64,000 nucleotides of DNA from JASHVB01 sp035535035. Its GTDB lineage: Bacteria; Pseudomonadota; Alphaproteobacteria; Acetobacterales; Acetobacteraceae. Where the stretch lies: assembly GCA_035535035.1 (NCBI GenBank), contig DATLQW010000105.1, forward strand, positions 4,281 to 68,280, written 5' to 3'. Positions 35,726 through 44,063 of this stretch are shown in pieces (position 1 is the stretch's first letter; every line of letters starts with the position of its first letter). The translations under genes were made by a program, and so were the position numbers. Under the pieces are notes generated by a model. That model did not search any database and had not been told where the DNA came from. It was given only the letters and a program-made list of their open reading frames with translations.

Positions 35726-36424
35726 ATGCTGGCCGAGTACTATCGCAAGCGCGCCGCCGAATACGACGCGTTCTATGCCGACCCGGCACGCCAGGCTGAC
35801 CTGGCGGTGCTGCGCGACTGGCTGGCGGGGTTGACGCGCGGCCGGCGCATCCTGGAGGTCGCGGCCGGCACCGGCTACTGGACCGCCACCGCCGCACCGG
35901 TCGCCGCGGCGATCACCGCCACCGACATCAATGCCGAGACGCTGGCGATCGCCGGCAACCGGCAGCCTGGCGCGCATGTCACGCTGCTGCGGGCGGATGC
36001 CTGGAACCTGCCGCTTTTGCCGGAGAGATTCGATCTGGGCATGGCGCATCTCTGGTGGTCGCATTTGCGCAAGCGGGACCGGGCCGCGTTCCTGGCACGG
36101 TTTGCGACACATCTGGAGCCGGGGGCAACGCTGCTGATGATCGACGAGACCCTGGTGGCGAATGTCGGCGCGCCGATTTCCCGACGCGATGCGGACGGGG
36201 ATACCTGGCAGCGGCGCTGGCTCGCAAACGGAGAGCGCTTCGAGATCGTAAAGAATTATCCTGATGCGGCTGAGCTGGCGCAAAGCGTCGGCGAGGCCTG
36301 TGAGGACGTTCGTGTTCTGGAGCTCAAGCATTTCTGGGCGCTGAGCGCAAAGTTCCTTCCCCACCCCCTCCCGCGCTCCGCGCGGGAGGGGGTGGGGCGA
36401 GGGTGCACCGTGCGCCCCATTTGA
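35726..36424 (+). CDS. Class I SAM-dependent methyltransferase
   Basis: A 232-residue methyltransferase with motif I ILEVAAGTGYWTATAA, the acidic strand 2 end ATDINAETL and motif DAWNLPLLPERFDLGMAHLWW. The substrate is unknown; small molecules are likely. The last 20 or so residues (after ALSAKF) are encoded by the palindromic repeat at 36359-36397, so the native C-terminus probably ended about there before the repeat inserted. Confidence 0.8.
   Translation: MLAEYYRKRAAEYDAFYADPARQADLAVLRDWLAGLTRGRRILEVAAGTGYWTATAAPVAAAITATDINAETLAIAGNRQPGAHVTLLRADAWNLPLLPERFDLGMAHLWWSHLRKRDRAAFLARFATHLEPGATLLMIDETLVANVGAPISRRDADGDTWQRRWLANGERFEIVKNYPDAAELAQSVGEACEDVRVLELKHFWALSAKFLPHPLPRSAREGVGRGCTVRPI
36359..36397. 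repeat. Perfect 18-bp palindrome inside the methyltransferase 3' end
   Basis: Arms 36359-36376 (CCCCACCCCCTCCCGCGC) and 36380-36397 are perfectly complementary with a TCC loop. The composition matches the other CCCCCTCCC/GGGAGGGGG elements in the window. The hairpin may also terminate transcription. The downstream stretch 36425-36653 holds no gene. Confidence 0.75.
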
Positions 36425-36653
36425 ATTCTCGTTTGGGTGTCGTTGTGATGTGGACCGGCGGCGGTCCCATGCCTACATTGCCGGCATCGGTGCCATGGCC
36501 GACCTTCAGCCGCTGTTGCGGAAGTTTGCTGCCGGGCCGCTTCCGGGGACGCTGGAGCCGCGCATTGCGCGGGACCCGGCGGGCCGTCCGCCATTCCTCT
36601 GCTATGCGATCGGGCACATCGGCGGGAAACACGGCAGGTACCAGATCAAGCCG

Positions 36654-37613
36654 CTACACGTACTCCTCGGCGCGGCGGCCACTATTGTCCAACTCGATCC
36701 CATGGACCGCCACCTTGATCCGGATAACCGCATCCGGCCGCAGATCGAGCTTAGCAAGATCGAGATAGAACCCGTTTGTGCCTCTGCCATACCCGGCATC
36801 CAGCAGGTCCTGCCGGAACGCATCCGCGACGAACGCCAGAACCCGTCGATCGTCCACGAACAGATCGAGCGCCACCGGATCGGCCACGCCGGTAAGACGG
36901 CACCATCCGTAGAGGCATCCGCCGGTGACGCCCTCGATGATACCTTCGTAGCGACGCCTCGATCCGGCGATATACGTTGGCCGGTTGGGTTCGATCAGGC
37001 GGGTCAACTGCCCGCGTAGCGCGTCACTCTGCGGCACGCCACAGAACTGCGTGATCGCATCGATAAAATCTCCCGGAAACACCAGGGATTTCTCGTAGCT
37101 CAGCAGCAGCGTGGGACAACGCAGATGCTCCAGGAACGTCATCATGGCAGCGAGGTCCCCAACCGCGTTCCGCAACGCCCGCATCGGCTCCTGGTATTCC
37201 GACAGCGCGGTCCGCACCGATATCGCCACCGGATCGCGAAACGCCGCGATGACGTGCGGATCGTTGAACAGCGCCATGTCCTCCGGATCGAGCCATCGGC
37301 ACAGCATCGGCGCCTTGAACCCCCAGGTGCCATAAGCCGCGTTCCGCTCGCCGATGAGCCGCTTCAGCCCGTCGCGGTCGCGCGCTTCGAGGACCCTCGC
37401 GAACGCCTCGTCCTCATGGACGATGTCGTTGATTTCGGAGCCCATGAAGATGCCCACCTGCCGCAGGACGGATGCGACCAGGCTGGTCCCCGACCGGTAG
37501 AGGCCGGTCACGATGAACGTCCGGCCGGCACGCCCAGGCGGGCCTGGGTCTGGACGGTCCACGATGAACCCCTTGTTCACCAGGTCATCGGCCTGCGTGC
37601 CTGAAGCGCTCAT
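36654..37613 (-). CDS. Sulfotransferase-like protein with C-terminal surface-modification domain
   Basis: A 319-residue protein. The N-terminal half is a PAPS-type sulfotransferase fold: the 5'-phosphosulfate loop is TGLYRSGTSLVASVL and the 3'-phosphate region is VIAAFRDPVAISV. The C-terminal 100 residues (IEGVTGGCLYGWCRLTGVAD then DLFVDDRRVLAFVADAFRQD) match a beta-rich module found on glycosyltransferases and other surface-polymer enzymes. ATG 37613 is chosen; ATG 37625 is equally possible. It follows the P-loop gene by 28 bp. The acceptor is unknown, perhaps a glycan. Confidence 0.75.
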   Translation of the reverse strand: MSASGTQADDLVNKGFIVDRPDPGPPGRAGRTFIVTGLYRSGTSLVASVLRQVGIFMGSEINDIVHEDEAFARVLEARDRDGLKRLIGERNAAYGTWGFKAPMLCRWLDPEDMALFNDPHVIAAFRDPVAISVRTALSEYQEPMRALRNAVGDLAAMMTFLEHLRCPTLLLSYEKSLVFPGDFIDAITQFCGVPQSDALRGQLTRLIEPNRPTYIAGSRRRYEGIIEGVTGGCLYGWCRLTGVADPVALDLFVDDRRVLAFVADAFRQDLLDAGYGRGTNGFYLDLAKLDLRPDAVIRIKVAVHGIELDNSGRRAEEYV

Positions 37614-37641
37614 CCGCCATCCCACATCATCCGGCCCGTCG

Positions 37642-38673
37642 TCAGAACAGCGTCGGCACCCCGCCCCTCGCCAGGTTCAGCGCCGGGACGCCGCACAGGC
37701 TGGCGGTGCGCTGCTGGATGGTCGGGGTGTCGGTGCAGGGCCCGGCGATCAGCGTCGGCGCCAGCCCCATCTCCCCCAATACCGATTTCGCCCCGAGCGC
37801 GGCGAGCGAATCCGACGCGACCAGAATCAGCTTCGCATCCGGCCGCCGGCGAACGAGACTGCGCAGGAATGCCGGAACATTGGCACCGAGAATATCGCCG
37901 CCGCATTCCACCACGACCGCATCGGCGGCAGCCGACAGGCAGGAATCCAGCATTGCCTCGAATATGCCGCCGATGTCCGGGCGATCCGAGGGATACGTGG
38001 TCGGCAGCCCGAAATCCACGCAATCGAAGCATGGCGCGGCGCCGAAATCCTGGTAGCTGTGCAGTTCGGTGAGCGACGACGTGCCGGTGGCCTTCAGCGC
38101 CACCACGCGATGCCGTCCGCTGTTGCGCAACGCCCGCAGGATGTTCACCGCCGCGGTTGTCTTGCCGACCTCCGATGCCGTGCCGACCACCAGGAACACA
38201 GGGGCGCCCTGGTCCGCCGCGCCCGGCGCAGGCTCGGCGGCGAACTGATGGATGTTCAGCCCGGCGCCGCCGGCGTCCTGCGCAGTGCCGAGGAACGTCA
38301 CGCGCCCGAGATGCCCTTTCTCGCGCGGCGACTCTCCGATGAACGCGCCGACCGCGCCGCAATCGGCCAACACCCAGTATTCATTGCCCGGCACCAGGCC
38401 GCCTGCCGGCACGTTGCCGACCACCCAGCGCGTCGATTCGCGATGGCCCGGCGTGCCGAGGAACACGTCGCCGGGCGCGATCGTCATTGCCCGTCCCGTG
38501 ACGGCCTCGGCGCTGAGCGGCGCGGCGCCCGGCGCCAGCGCAAAGGCGCAGACGTCGCCCTCGAGGCCGCATTGCGCCGCAACCCGGACCGCAAGCCCGG
38601 CCGGCACGCGCCGCAATGCCGAGGCGCGCTTCGTATCGCCCGGCAACACGAGGTGGCCGGCCTCCTGGTTCAC
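37642..38673 (-). CDS. P-loop NTPase, DUF1611/dethiobiotin-synthetase-like
   Basis: A 343-residue protein. The N-terminal 160 residues form an unrecognised domain. The rest is a P-loop domain with Walker A GTASEVGKTTAAVNILRAL and ALKATGTSSLTELHSYQDFG, followed by VVVECGGDILGANVPAFLR, like the Asp/Glu-Gly motif of dethiobiotin synthetase and CobQ-type proteins. A GTG start at 38673 is preceded by GGGGGAA. It is linked to a sulfotransferase-like gene downstream. It could be a ligase or regulator, but no substrate is claimed. Confidence 0.65.
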   Translation of the reverse strand: MNQEAGHLVLPGDTKRASALRRVPAGLAVRVAAQCGLEGDVCAFALAPGAAPLSAEAVTGRAMTIAPGDVFLGTPGHRESTRWVVGNVPAGGLVPGNEYWVLADCGAVGAFIGESPREKGHLGRVTFLGTAQDAGGAGLNIHQFAAEPAPGAADQGAPVFLVVGTASEVGKTTAAVNILRALRNSGRHRVVALKATGTSSLTELHSYQDFGAAPCFDCVDFGLPTTYPSDRPDIGGIFEAMLDSCLSAAADAVVVECGGDILGANVPAFLRSLVRRRPDAKLILVASDSLAALGAKSVLGEMGLAPTLIAGPCTDTPTIQQRTASLCGVPALNLARGGVPTLF

Positions 38674-38696
38674 CGACGGGTTCCCCCGGCCGGGGT

Positions 38697-38873
38697 TCAG
38701 CCGGCGGACTTGCCTTCGTCGTCCAGCACTACCATGACCGAGCCGTTGGTTTTCAGCTTGGCCTTCTGCGAAGCGTCGAGGCCGAGCAGACTGGCAAGCT
38801 GTTCCAGCTTGTCGTCCGGCACGAGCTGCACGACGCTGTATGTTCCGGTCACCTTGCGAATGATTGCGTTAAT
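38697..38873 (-). CDS. Small unrecognised protein, possible ATT start
   Basis: A 58-residue product, INAIIRKVTGTYSVVQLVPD then DKLEQLASLLGLDASQKAKL, ending in VMVVLDDEGKSAG; no family known. GGGAG lies exactly 7 bases before an ATT codon at 38873, while the only standard in-frame start (GTG 38852) has no ribosome-binding site. If GTG is used the product is 51 residues. It lies 23 bp upstream of the P-loop gene and may be the first gene of that operon. It is divergent from the cyclase gene. Confidence 0.5.
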   Translation of the reverse strand: MNAIIRKVTGTYSVVQLVPDDKLEQLASLLGLDASQKAKLKTNGSVMVVLDDEGKSAG

Positions 38874-39077
38874 GACACGTCTCCCTTGGTTGGCGGTGTG
38901 CCGATATGGCGTCGGAACAATGCCGCATAATCCGGTCTCCGCCAACTGGAAATCGGGGTCGCGCACCGCGCCGACCCGTCCGCTTCGCCGGTTGCCTTGC
39001 GGGCGCCGGCGTGTTTGCTTGCCGCGGCCATGCCGCGGTTGGGAAAATGGCGGCCGGTCCGGGTGAAGGAAAACATA

Positions 39078-42000
39078 ATGGATTGCCCACGCTGCGGAGC
39101 GACAGCGTTGGAGGCCAGGCGGTTCTGCGGCGATTGCGGGGCGGCGTTGCCGTGGCGTTGCGCGGTCTGCGGCGGCATCAATCCGCCCGGCAGCCGCTTC
39201 TGCGGCGACTGCGGCGTCCCGGCCGCCGGCCGCGAGGCACCCGCCGAGCCGCCGCCACCGCCACCTGGCCCGGAACGCCGCCAGCTCACTGTCATGTTCT
39301 GCGACCTTGTCGGCTCGACGGCGCTCGGCGCGCGCCTCGATCCCGAGGACCTGCGCGAGGTGATCGCCGCCTACCACCGCCGCGTCACCGGCGAGGTTCT
39401 CCGCTTCGGCGGCTTTGTCGCCCGTTATATGGGCGACGGGGTGCTGGTGTATTTCGGCTATCCGGCGGCGCATGAGAACGATGCCGAGCGCGCGGTGCGT
39501 TCCGGGCTCGCAATCGTCGAGGCGATCACCGGGCTGGCAACACTGTCCGGCCCAGCCGGGACGCTGGCCACCCGCGTCGGCATCGCGACTGGCCTGGTGG
39601 TGGTCGGCGACCTGATCGGCGCCGGCGCGTCACGCGAGGAGGCGGTGGTGGGCGACACCCCCAATCTCGCTGCCCGATTGCAGACCGTGGCCGAGCCGAA
39701 CGCCGTTCTGATCGCCGATTCCACGCAGCGGCTGACCGCCGGGCTGTTCGAATACCGCGGCCTGAGCGCCATCACGGTGCGCGGCTACGATGCGCCGATC
39801 CAGGCCTGGCAGGTGTTGCGCGAGGAGGAGATCGACAGCCGTTTCGAGGCACTGCGCGCCGCCGGGGGCATTCCGCTGTTCGGCCGCGACGAGGAGCTTG
39901 CGTTGCTGCTGCGCCGCTGGGCGCAGGCACGCAACGGCGACGGCCGCGTGGTGCTGCTGAGCGGCGAAGCGGGCATCGGCAAGTCGCGCCTGAGCGCGGC
40001 ACTGGACGAGCGGTTGCGCGGCGAACCGCATCTGCGGCTGCGCTGGTATTGCGCGCCGCATTACCAGGACAGCGCGCTGCATCCGGTCATTGCGATGTTC
40101 GCGCGGCGCGCCGGCTTCGAGCATGACGATGCCGCGGCAACCCGGCTGGCGAAACTCGAGGCATTGCTGGCGTACAGCGCGCCGTCCGCGGAGGAGGCCG
40201 GCCTGATCGCCGACCTGCTGTCCCTGCCGGTCGGCGCCGATGCGCGGCTTGGCGAACTCACGCCGCAGCGGCGCAAGGAACGCGGCTTTGCCGCCATCCT
40301 GCGCCAGTTCGAAAGCCTCGCGCGCATCCAGCCGCTGCTCTGCGTCTTCGAGGATCTGCACTGGGCCGATCCCACCACGCTGGAATTGCTCGACCGGCTG
40401 GTGGCGACGATCGAGCGTATTCCGATGCTGCTGGTGGCGACCTCGCGTCCGGACCTGCAGCCGTCCTGGGCCGGCCAGCCGCTGGTGTCGGTGATCATGC
40501 TGAACCGGCTCGGACGCCAGCAGGCTGCCTCGCTGGTGGATGGCGTCGCCGCCGGCCGGCCGATGCCGGATTCGGTTCGCGAGCAAATTATCGCCCATGC
40601 CGACGGGGTGCCGCTGTTCGTGGAGGAATTGACCAAGACGGTGCTGGACAGCGGCCTCATCGCGGGGGAGGTGCGACCGGCCACGGCGGAGCTGCGCCCG
40701 CCTGTCGTGGTGCCGAGCTCGCTGCACGCGTCGCTGATGTCGCGCCTCGACCGGTTGGCCAGCGTGAAGGAAGTGGCCCAGATGGGCGCGGTGATGGGGC
40801 GGGAATTTTCCTTCGAGACGTTCCTGTCGGCATTCCGCCTGCCGCGCGAACTCGCGGCCGGGAGCCTGCGGGCGCTGGTGGATGGCGACGTGATGGTGGC
40901 GCGCGGGCGGCCGCCCAACGCGGTGTACAGCTTCAAGCACGCGCTGATGCAGGACGCCGCCTATGGCTCGCTGTTGCGCGAACGCCGCCGCTCGCTGCAT
41001 TTGCAGGTTGCCGAAACGCTGGAGAGCGACGCGACCGGGGCAGCGGCGGAGCCCGAGTTGCTGGCGTATCATTTCGCCGAGGCGGGCGTCGCCGACCGTG
41101 CCATCGACTACCACCTGAAAGCCGCGGAACTGGCGATCGCGCGCTGCGCGATTGCCGAGATGGTGAGCCATTTGCGGCGCGGCCTGGGCCTGCTTGCGGC
41201 GCTGCCCGACGGGCCGGCGACGCGGCGGCGCGAACTCGCGTTGCAGGCGGCGCTGGGCCGCGGGCTGATCGACAATGTCGGATCGGCCAGCGACGAGGGC
41301 CACGAGGCGTTCATGCGTGCCCGCGAGCTGTGCCTGGAGCTGAACGAGACCGACCTGCTGCTGCCGATCCTGTATGGCCTTCAGGTCTATCACTTCACCC
41401 ACGCCGAGCCGGAGGTGGTGACCCGCTACGCGCGCGAGATTCTCGACCTGGGCGCGCGGACCGGCAACCGGCAGGCAACGATCCTGGGCGAGCGCGTCGG
41501 CGGCAGCGCCTGTCTGCTGCTGGGCCGCTTTGCCGAATCGCGCGCGGCGTACGAGAACCTGCTGCGTCTGTACGATCCCTCCGACGAGGAGGTCGGCCTG
41601 GCCGCCGACACGGCGCGCGACCCTATGGTGGCGGGCTCCTCCTTCCTGGGGATCTGCCTCACCGTCATGGGCTATCCGGAACAAGGCCAGTCGGTGACGG
41701 CGCGTGGTCTGGCGCGCGCCGAAGAGCTGGAGCATGCGATCAGTCTTGTGTTCATCCTGCGCCGCGGCTGCATCACGGCCATGCTGCGGCGCGACGTGGC
41801 GGCGGTGCGCGGGATGGCGGCACGGCTGTTGGAACTATCGACCGACTACGAAACCTTCCTCGGCAAGCCGGAAGGGCTGCTGTTTCATAGCTGGGCATTG
41901 CTGCACGACGCCGCCGACCCGGCTCTGGACACGCAGCTTCGCCAGTCGCTCGACCAGTTGGACGGCACCAAGAGCTGGGCGCTGCTGTCGTATTTCATGG

Positions 42001-42374
42001 CGGCGGCGGCGGAGCTGAAGGGTGAGCATGGCGACCGTGACGGCGCGCGCGCGTTGCTGGCCCGCGCCGCGGAACTGGCGCGGCTGACCGGCGAGCGCTG
42101 GTGCCAGCCGGAGATCACCCGCCTTCAGGCGCGGTTCAACGCGGTCGATGCCAATGAAAGCATGGCCATGCTGCGCGAGGCGCTGGCGGTGGCGCGCGTG
42201 CAGGAAGCCAAACTGTGGGAACTGCGCGCGGCAACCGACCTGGCGCGCCTGCTGGGCGACCGGGGAGAGCGTGACGGGGCGCGCGAGTTGCTGGCCCCGG
42301 TGTGCGCGTGGTTCACCGAGGGCCTGGAAGGCCCGGACGCGGTTGCGGCACGCAAACTGCTGGAGGAGGTTTGA
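39078..42374 (+). CDS. Zinc-ribbon/adenylate cyclase/AAA-ATPase/TPR regulator
   Basis: A 1098-residue signalling protein. Two zinc ribbons (Cys3/6/17/20 and Cys28/31/42/45) are followed by a proline linker and a class III nucleotide cyclase domain. The metal-binding Asp76 lies in MFCDLVGST and Asp120 in YMGDGVLVYFG, with VGDTPNLAARLQ after. An AAA/STAND ATPase domain has Walker A SGEAGIGKS near residue 296 and FEDLHWAD as Walker B. A long TPR-like region completes it. AAGGA precedes ATG 39078. Both metal aspartates are kept, so cAMP synthesis is plausible; the input signal is not known. Confidence 0.88.
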   Translation: MDCPRCGATALEARRFCGDCGAALPWRCAVCGGINPPGSRFCGDCGVPAAGREAPAEPPPPPPGPERRQLTVMFCDLVGSTALGARLDPEDLREVIAAYHRRVTGEVLRFGGFVARYMGDGVLVYFGYPAAHENDAERAVRSGLAIVEAITGLATLSGPAGTLATRVGIATGLVVVGDLIGAGASREEAVVGDTPNLAARLQTVAEPNAVLIADSTQRLTAGLFEYRGLSAITVRGYDAPIQAWQVLREEEIDSRFEALRAAGGIPLFGRDEELALLLRRWAQARNGDGRVVLLSGEAGIGKSRLSAALDERLRGEPHLRLRWYCAPHYQDSALHPVIAMFARRAGFEHDDAAATRLAKLEALLAYSAPSAEEAGLIADLLSLPVGADARLGELTPQRRKERGFAAILRQFESLARIQPLLCVFEDLHWADPTTLELLDRLVATIERIPMLLVATSRPDLQPSWAGQPLVSVIMLNRLGRQQAASLVDGVAAGRPMPDSVREQIIAHADGVPLFVEELTKTVLDSGLIAGEVRPATAELRPPVVVPSSLHASLMSRLDRLASVKEVAQMGAVMGREFSFETFLSAFRLPRELAAGSLRALVDGDVMVARGRPPNAVYSFKHALMQDAAYGSLLRERRRSLHLQVAETLESDATGAAAEPELLAYHFAEAGVADRAIDYHLKAAELAIARCAIAEMVSHLRRGLGLLAALPDGPATRRRELALQAALGRGLIDNVGSASDEGHEAFMRARELCLELNETDLLLPILYGLQVYHFTHAEPEVVTRYAREILDLGARTGNRQATILGERVGGSACLLLGRFAESRAAYENLLRLYDPSDEEVGLAADTARDPMVAGSSFLGICLTVMGYPEQGQSVTARGLARAEELEHAISLVFILRRGCITAMLRRDVAAVRGMAARLLELSTDYETFLGKPEGLLFHSWALLHDAADPALDTQLRQSLDQLDGTKSWALLSYFMAAAAELKGEHGDRDGARALLARAAELARLTGERWCQPEITRLQARFNAVDANESMAMLREALAVARVQEAKLWELRAATDLARLLGDRGERDGARELLAPVCAWFTEGLEGPDAVAARKLLEEV

Positions 42375-42427
42375 CGGAAGCTTTCCCGCGCTGCGCGCTG
42401 GAGCGGCCGAGACGGGCAAACCGCGAG

Positions 42428-42470
42428 GATGAGGGTGATCGGGTCGCCCCGCCGCGCCCTCACCCTCGAC
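42428..42470. repeat. Dispersed repeat (GAGGGTGATCGGG family), copy 2
   Basis: GATGAGGGTGATCGGGTCGC followed by CCCGCCGCGCCCTCACCCTC matches the minus strand of 14208-14247 with few changes and is itself an imperfect palindrome (GAGGGTGA...TCACCCTC-like). It fills the gap between the cyclase and NIPSNAP genes, which converge here, so it may act as a terminator. Confidence 0.55.
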
Positions 42471-42508
42471 GCTTCGCGTCCTGACCGCTCCCGCCGCGCA
42501 AGCGAGGT

Positions 42509-42835
42509 TTACTTCACCGCGGAGAACGACGTCGGCGCGAGGATGAAGTTCTTCACGTTGGCGACGATCGCGCCGGTTTCCTCGGTCTTTGCGCGCGCGC
42601 TCAGCCAGTCCGGATCGGCACCAAACGCGGCCCACTTCTTCTCGCGCTCGGCGAGCGATTCCCACTTCACGAAGTAATACAGGGTCTGGCTGGATTCGCC
42701 GATCACCGTGGTCCAGAACCCGGCCTGATGGATGCCATGCTTCTCCCAGAGCTTCAGCGTGATCGTGTCGAAACGCCGGAGCAGATCGGGCAGGCGCCCC
42801 GGGACGCATTCGTAGATACGCAGTTCATACAACAT
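42509..42835 (-). CDS. NIPSNAP family protein
   Basis: A 108-residue dimeric alpha/beta-barrel protein. It begins MLYELRIYECVPGRLPDLLRR and contains FWTTVIGESSQTLYYFVKWESLAEREKKW, the NIPSNAP pattern. GGGGAGAGAAGCG precedes ATG 42835. Members are often found with degradation or oxygenase genes; the substrate is unknown. It lies 131 bp upstream-side of the demethylase gene's 3' end and reads the same way. Confidence 0.85.
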   Translation of the reverse strand: MLYELRIYECVPGRLPDLLRRFDTITLKLWEKHGIHQAGFWTTVIGESSQTLYYFVKWESLAEREKKWAAFGADPDWLSARAKTEETGAIVANVKNFILAPTSFSAVK

Positions 42836-42966
42836 CGCTTCTCTCCCCTTTCGCTGGATCGATGACGGCTGCGAGTGTGCGCGGCGTTGGCGCACACCTC
42901 AAGGGGCCCGGGCCGAGGGGCGGGCCTGCGCCAGGGCGGGCGGCCCGGACCGGCGGCCGGACCGCT

Positions 42967-43869
42967 TCATCCGGCCCACGCGTCCAGCCAGCCCAGCAGG
43001 GCATTGCGGATCGGCAGCAGGCTTTTGTAACGCACGGTGGCATCCGGCAGCGCTCGCACGGATTGGGCGAGGCGCGCCGCGGTTGCGGCCGAGACGACGG
43101 CGATAGCCAGCGGATAGACATGCACCCGGATACCGAACAGCACCGCGCCGGTGCGCGGCAGCCGGCGCAGCGTCTGGCGTTCGACGCGCAGGAACAGCGT
43201 CTGTCCGGCATTCGCCGCGGTCACCGCCGGGTTGCGTGCCTCGCGCCATTTTCCCTCCGGCTGAAACAGGGTCGCGTTGTCCAGCACCGACCAGTTCAGC
43301 CGCGCGGCGATGTGGCCGGGCTTGATGTGATGCATGAAGCGATCGACCGGCCGCGCCAGGCGCTCGGCATAGAACGGCACCGGCGCGTGCACCGCGGCGA
43401 GCGGCTGGCCGAGTTTTTCCCCAAGCCGCCAGCGACTGGGGAAACACAGCACCGCGGCGGTCAACACCGGTGCCGCGTCATCGTGCTGAATGACGCAGAG
43501 ATCCTCCTGCACCAGCCGGCCCGCGAGTTCCAGCGGATCGCACGGCGGATGGGCAAGGTCCCAGTGTTCGCCGGTCAGGCGGTTGTGCAGCGTGGTGCCG
43601 TCGCGGGCGAACCAGTCCGGGTGACGCGTCGTGAGATTTCCGGCGATGGCCGCCAGCGTCTCGGCCCGCGCGGCGTCCGAAACGGGGAGCGCGGCGAAAA
43701 CGTCGGGACGATGTTCGCCGAGCAAGCGCCGGCGTTCGCGCAGTTCGGGCGGGTAATGGCCATCCAGCTCGAACCACGCCGCTTCGGGAAGCGTGGCGAG
43801 GCCCATGGCCATGCGATAGGGGCCGGGTTCGAACGGCAGATGAAGCGTCTCGGGCGGCAGCTTGCGCAT
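42967..43869 (-). CDS. Haem-dependent oxidative N-demethylase-like protein (DUF3445)
   Basis: A 300-residue member of the DUF3445 family, whose studied members are haem proteins oxidatively demethylating small amines such as dimethylamine. Family features are PYRMAMGLATL near the start, the VQEDLCVIQHDD motif, AAVLCFPSRWRLGEKLG, HAPVPFYAERLARPVDRFM and the NWSVLDNATLFQP segment. No partner subunits (electron-transfer or tetrahydrofolate genes) are adjacent. The substrate is therefore only inferred from the family. Confidence 0.8.
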   Translation of the reverse strand: MRKLPPETLHLPFEPGPYRMAMGLATLPEAAWFELDGHYPPELRERRRLLGEHRPDVFAALPVSDAARAETLAAIAGNLTTRHPDWFARDGTTLHNRLTGEHWDLAHPPCDPLELAGRLVQEDLCVIQHDDAAPVLTAAVLCFPSRWRLGEKLGQPLAAVHAPVPFYAERLARPVDRFMHHIKPGHIAARLNWSVLDNATLFQPEGKWREARNPAVTAANAGQTLFLRVERQTLRRLPRTGAVLFGIRVHVYPLAIAVVSAATAARLAQSVRALPDATVRYKSLLPIRNALLGWLDAWAG

Positions 43870-43920
43870 GGGTCAGTGTTGCAGGCCGCGGGTTCGATCG
43901 CCAATGCGGCGGGGGAAGCA

Positions 43921-44016
43921 TTCACCGCGGAGCATGCGAGGCGTGCGAAGGTTCGGTCGGCCCGGTCAGCCGACGCGCGGTGCGATCGATCATTCTTCGC
44001 GTGCTCCGCGGCGAAA
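43921..44016. repeat. TTCACCGCGGAGC inverted-repeat element, copy 1
   Basis: TTCACCGCGGAGCATGCGAG on the left and, inverted, the sequence ending GTGCTCCGCGGCGAAA on the right bound a 96-bp imperfect palindromic element. A related copy is at 45921-46004. It fills the gap 43870-44063 between the demethylase and DUF899 genes. Confidence 0.6.
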
Positions 44017-44063
44017 CCGTTGCCTGTGCCGCCCACCCATAGAACAGTTTCAGCGCTACCTGC

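Noticed and set aside
39630..41735. A 701-residue minus-strand frame inside the cyclase/AAA gene
   Set aside because: Gln/Arg/His-rich translation typical of an antisense shadow; the sense gene has intact motifs throughout.
42509..42535. TTCACCGCGGAGAACGAC at the NIPSNAP 3' end resembles the TTCACCGCGGAGC repeat
   Set aside because: It encodes a normal NIPSNAP C-terminus and has no inverted partner, so similarity is probably chance.
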